Below are positions 60,679 to 64,000 of a DNA stretch of 64,000 nt, one piece after another. Within the stretch, counting starts at the first letter, position 1. Each line of letters starts with the position of its first letter. Source of the DNA: Epiperipatus broadwayi (taxonomy: Eukaryota > Onychophora > Udeonychophora > Euonychophora > Peripatidae); the NCBI GenBank assembly GCA_028023455.1, contig JAQFVV010006306.1, positions 1,455,001-1,519,000 on the forward strand, read 5' to 3'. The notes below the pieces were generated by a model. That model did no database searches. It was not told the origin of the DNA and worked only from the letters and a program-made list of their open reading frames with translations. The position numbers and the translations under genes were made by a program.

Positions 60679-61670
60679 CTGGGTTTGAATAAACAGGATG
60701 GTAGACTATCAATAATTATAAAATTTAGAAAACTTGACTAAGATTTCCTAGCACTGTTTTAAGCTTCTATGCAAATTTTTAAATAAAAATGGGCCATTTA
60801 CCAGAAGTCATACACATCAATCATACCAAATGACTGTTCACATAATAATAATATTTTAAATATTAAATGACTTACAAATCCATCGGTTAGATGATCCAGA
60901 TGGGTATACAGCTAACATAAGAAGGTGTATGTATTATCCAAATGCCAAGCACTAAATATTAAATGTTTAAAAGATATAAATATATTGTTGGTTTACTTGT
61001 AGCTGGCCAAATGACTCAGCAACACAATACAGACATTTTTATACAACACAAAGCACTGTACATAGTGCCACCTGAAGAACGAACTCTTCCTAAACTTACT
61101 AATCATTGCCATTTCAATTCTAATACAAAGATAACTTCACCTAGTATGGTGGAAAATATAAAGGTTTATCATGAGTGATAAGCAAAACATAGGCTCTGCA
61201 GAACAAGAAAATATCAAAAGGATGGTGGCTTCCAAATATCTACAACTGAGGCAAAAGAGGATGCCTGGAATTTGTCACCGCACATTGGGGAAATATGGAA
61301 AGACACCAAATATACATAATCCTCTCAAGGGATCTAGGCACCCTCGGTAATAATGAAAAGGGATAACTATCACAATAATACAAAGCACTACCAAGCTCAT
61401 GGAATAACATAAGCCATGGGGGAGAGCTTTTCATCCCACAAAGGTACAATAAAACAATGGTAAGGTAACAACTTAACACTAATAAGATGATTGGACTAAT
61501 ATACACAAAATTATTCAAACAATAAGCAATCTCTGAAACCAACAATAGCAGTTAGTCAAATGACTATTAAATTATTTAAAAATAAGAACACAATAAAATT
61601 TTGGCAATAGATAATAAAAATACACACCTATATGAAATTATAAATTTATATAATGCACATTAATTATATA
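60679..61670. other. AT-rich sequence, unassigned
   Basis: Between 60,963 and 61,460 base composition is somewhat less AT-rich and frames exist on both strands (60,963-61,178 +; 61,240-61,545 -), but neither translation matches a family I know. Possibly an old transposon body. Confidence 0.35.
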
Positions 61671-61872
61671 AGTAATATTTACTAAGGCAATAAACCTCAA
61701 GAGTGTGGGCTTGAAAATGCAAAAGTAATGACTTCTACAAGTCTTAACCCCAAGCTTACACTTCCCCTCTTTTCTTCCAAAGCGTAAGCTTGTGGTTAAG
61801 ACCTGTAGAGGTCACTACTTTCACATTTTCAAGCACACACTCTTGAGGTTTATTGCCTTAGTAAATATTACT
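61671..61872. mobile_element. Foldback MITE, TTTACTAAGGCAATAAACCT termini (best copy)
   Basis: AGTAATATTTACTAAGGCAA with ACCTCAAGAGTGTG on the left mirrors CACACTCTTGAGGT with TTGCCTTAGTAAATATTACT on the right. Arms of about 85 bp pair through GGTTAAGACC/AAGTCTTAACC around a pyrimidine loop (CCCCTCTTTTCTTCC). Four family members lie in this window. Confidence 0.93.
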
Positions 61873-64000
61873 ATATGAAATATATAAAATCTAAATAAAT
61901 AAGTGGACACAATGCAAAATAAAGTATAATAAGTTGAAGCAGTTAAATACACAATTAAATTGGTATATAACTGTAAGCTATTATATTATCATAATATTTA
62001 TAAACATACTAGATGTCCGATAAACACTTTTAAAACTTTTACCAATGAGTGACTGAAACACTCATAAACCTTGTAATAAAAAACAAATGTGAGAGATGAA
62101 TATCTGATAAATATTGCAAAATTTAATAAAACCAGCACATAATGAAATATTATAAAATTTACCGGAGAATATGTGGAAATACCAACACATTCTAGATAAA
62201 CTCATTAAATAAACAATAGCACTAAAAAATACTTTGACACATGATGTAATGAAAATATAATAATAATAAAAAATATTAAATACATATATTTTTTTAAAAA
62301 AACACCTTAGTTCATTATTGGAAATTTTCCATTAAGAGCAATCTGCTGAGAGTGCAAAGTCCTTCTCTGGTGGCTTGTCTGTGTAAGGAAATGTACAAAG
62401 AATAAGCATTTTTTCTTTTAAAATAGCAAGTATAATTCCAGATCGTAAAACTTGAATGGTTTATACATTTATATATCATTTATGATACTAAGTAAATGGA
62501 AATTTTTTTCTATGGATTATTTGAAAAATGGATGATAACCAAGAGCTTATTCAGGAAATTGTTAGAGCAATAAAATCTGCTTTTTGACTGACCACTTAAG
62601 TATAATTGAGTTATTTAGATCTTATATTACAAATAATACATGTATATGTATACATGTAAACTTCCTTTACATGTGAACTGAATAAATATCTTAATATATT
62701 TAAAGGAGAGTTTGATTTGCTTTCTCTCAAGTAATCTAAAAATATTTTTTGTGAAAGAAATTCTTGATAAACAGATCAAAATCTCTATAAACTGCAGCAT
62801 ATGGTTTTTAGTTAAAATATGAATTTTAGAAATAGAATAACAGAACTTAAACAATTGTAATAAGGAGAAGCACAGAACAGAAACAAGTTCAGAGCAACAA
62901 CTCAGAAAAATTCTCTCGTCTAAAGGTATTGTAAAAATGAATGGATAGAAATGAATCATCTTCGAATTATTGTTTGCGCATAACAGAACGCAAATTCCTT
63001 CACAACAATCTGGGAAAATTTATTTGGTGATGCTATCAACCTTTTTAAAATAACACATTTGCAAAATAGTGATTGAAAGATCTATAAACCAAAATATAAT
63101 TTCTATTACTTTATAACGCAGTTTTGAAAGAAATATTGTCAGACCGATTTTTAGCAGTTTTGAAAGAAAGATTGCCGTAAAAATGAAGTCGTAAAAATTA
63201 CCTTTTTAAAAAAAGAAAAAACACTTTTAGAGAAAAAAAGAGATTGATTTTTAAAAGGAAATAATTTGAAAATACATCAATTTATCAGTGGGTGAAATAC
63301 AATGTAACAGTATTACGTGTGAAAGCAGATTTAAATAGTTGTGGCTTCTAGATTAATCACACCTTCACATTATACGCTATAGTATTAATATTTCTAATAA
63401 ATGGCACAGTTTTTCCATGCATAGTGTGGAGAAACAGTGCCATGTAGTGGGCTAGGTTGCTGATAGTTGCTGGTAACAGACGATGTAAGGTAAATGTGTT
63501 TACTTATGGCTATCAGCACTACCAAGCAGGGAGTAGTGCTGGCAGCTAGTTGGCATATGGTTCCTGTGTGCATGCATGGTGAACAGCTAAATCTAGTGGC
63601 TGAAACTTGCATTGCTCCTTTTGGCACCTACTCTGAATATTTCTGTGGTTGATACAGAAATGGTGCTTCTTGCAGCCACAAGGGGTATAAGTTACAACCA
63701 GCATATTGTTATGAGATTTACATAAATAATGTATTATATTGAGAAATAATGAGATTGAAATTAAATGATTAAGAAAATATTTATTTTTGTGTGAGATCAT
63801 TGCCATTTTTGATTTTAAAGAAGATTATTATATTGAGTCAATGAAATTTTAAAATAAAAGTTAGTTTTATTAATATATGTGGAATAGTATTTTAAAGTTC
63901 ATCATAAAATATGTGAAAGGTTGTTGAAGTTAAGTAATAATAAATATACAGTAATCATTTGAAGTTAGGGGTTTCTGAAAAATCATTCATCTGTCTGAGG
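61873..64000. other. AT-rich sequence, unassigned
   Basis: A less AT-rich block at 63,390-63,700 (GTAGTGGGCTAGGTTGCTG, AGCAGGGAGTAGTGCTGGC pattern) has overlapping minus frames (63,394-63,627; 63,546-63,806) without recognisable motifs. The rest shows nothing. Confidence 0.4.

Noticed and set aside
61240-61545. 101-codon minus frame with hydrophobic stretches
   Set aside because: No recognisable domain. Overlaps sequence with equally good frames on the other strand.
63394-63806. Overlapping Cys-containing minus frames
   Set aside because: No Cys spacing typical of a known domain and no start or splice context.

Overview
This window looks like gene-poor, heterochromatin-like nuclear DNA from an AT-rich animal genome. 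The evidence is an animal-type SRP (7SL) RNA gene, RTE-type and other non-LTR retrotransposon remnants, a Penelope-like fragment, a Ty3/gypsy element, tRNA-derived repeats and a long satellite array. I cannot name the species or phylum. I found no intact host protein-coding gene. Nearly all the short open reading frames are chance ORFs or pieces of broken transposons.

Layout. Positions 1-17,510 are one tandem satellite array of about 46 monomers of roughly 380 bp, closed on the right by a partial monomer in inverted orientation (17,511-17,727). From 17.7 to 24.6 kb lie a small foldback element, non-LTR retrotransposon fragments and a complete-looking 7SL RNA gene on the minus strand (20,410-20,711), the best single gene in the window. 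From 24.6 to 35.8 kb there are several palindromic (foldback) repeats and small inverted-repeat elements. Positions 35.9-39.8 kb hold an internally deleted Ty3/gypsy element inserted into an older tRNA-derived SINE. Positions 43.7-48.9 kb hold a LINE broken by a 2.5-kb DNA element that is itself broken by an 0.87-kb TA-flanked element. The rest (49-64 kb) is AT-rich sequence with scattered repeats.

Most interesting system. Read on its minus strand, the satellite monomer carries the conserved elements of a type I hammerhead self-cleaving ribozyme: CUGANGA, GAAA, a very short stem III, a UC cleavage position and a two-part stem I. A dispersed family of about 450 bp, present at least seven times between 23 and 59.6 kb and often as palindromic or tandem dimers, carries the same ribozyme layout with stem I arms AUCCAA/UUGGAU. 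Satellite and dispersed family also share a GAACTTAGTTCAG...CCCATATG block about 190 nt upstream of the ribozyme, so they look like one family. Two further hammerhead-like folds sit at 30.04 and 31.72 kb and one at 43.4 kb. Together they resemble the retrozyme-like, hammerhead-bearing small repeats known from animals, here with a megasatellite, dispersed copies, a Penelope-like fragment and a LINE sharing a 3' tail within 64 kb. Cleavage activity is an inference from sequence and hand-made base pairing.
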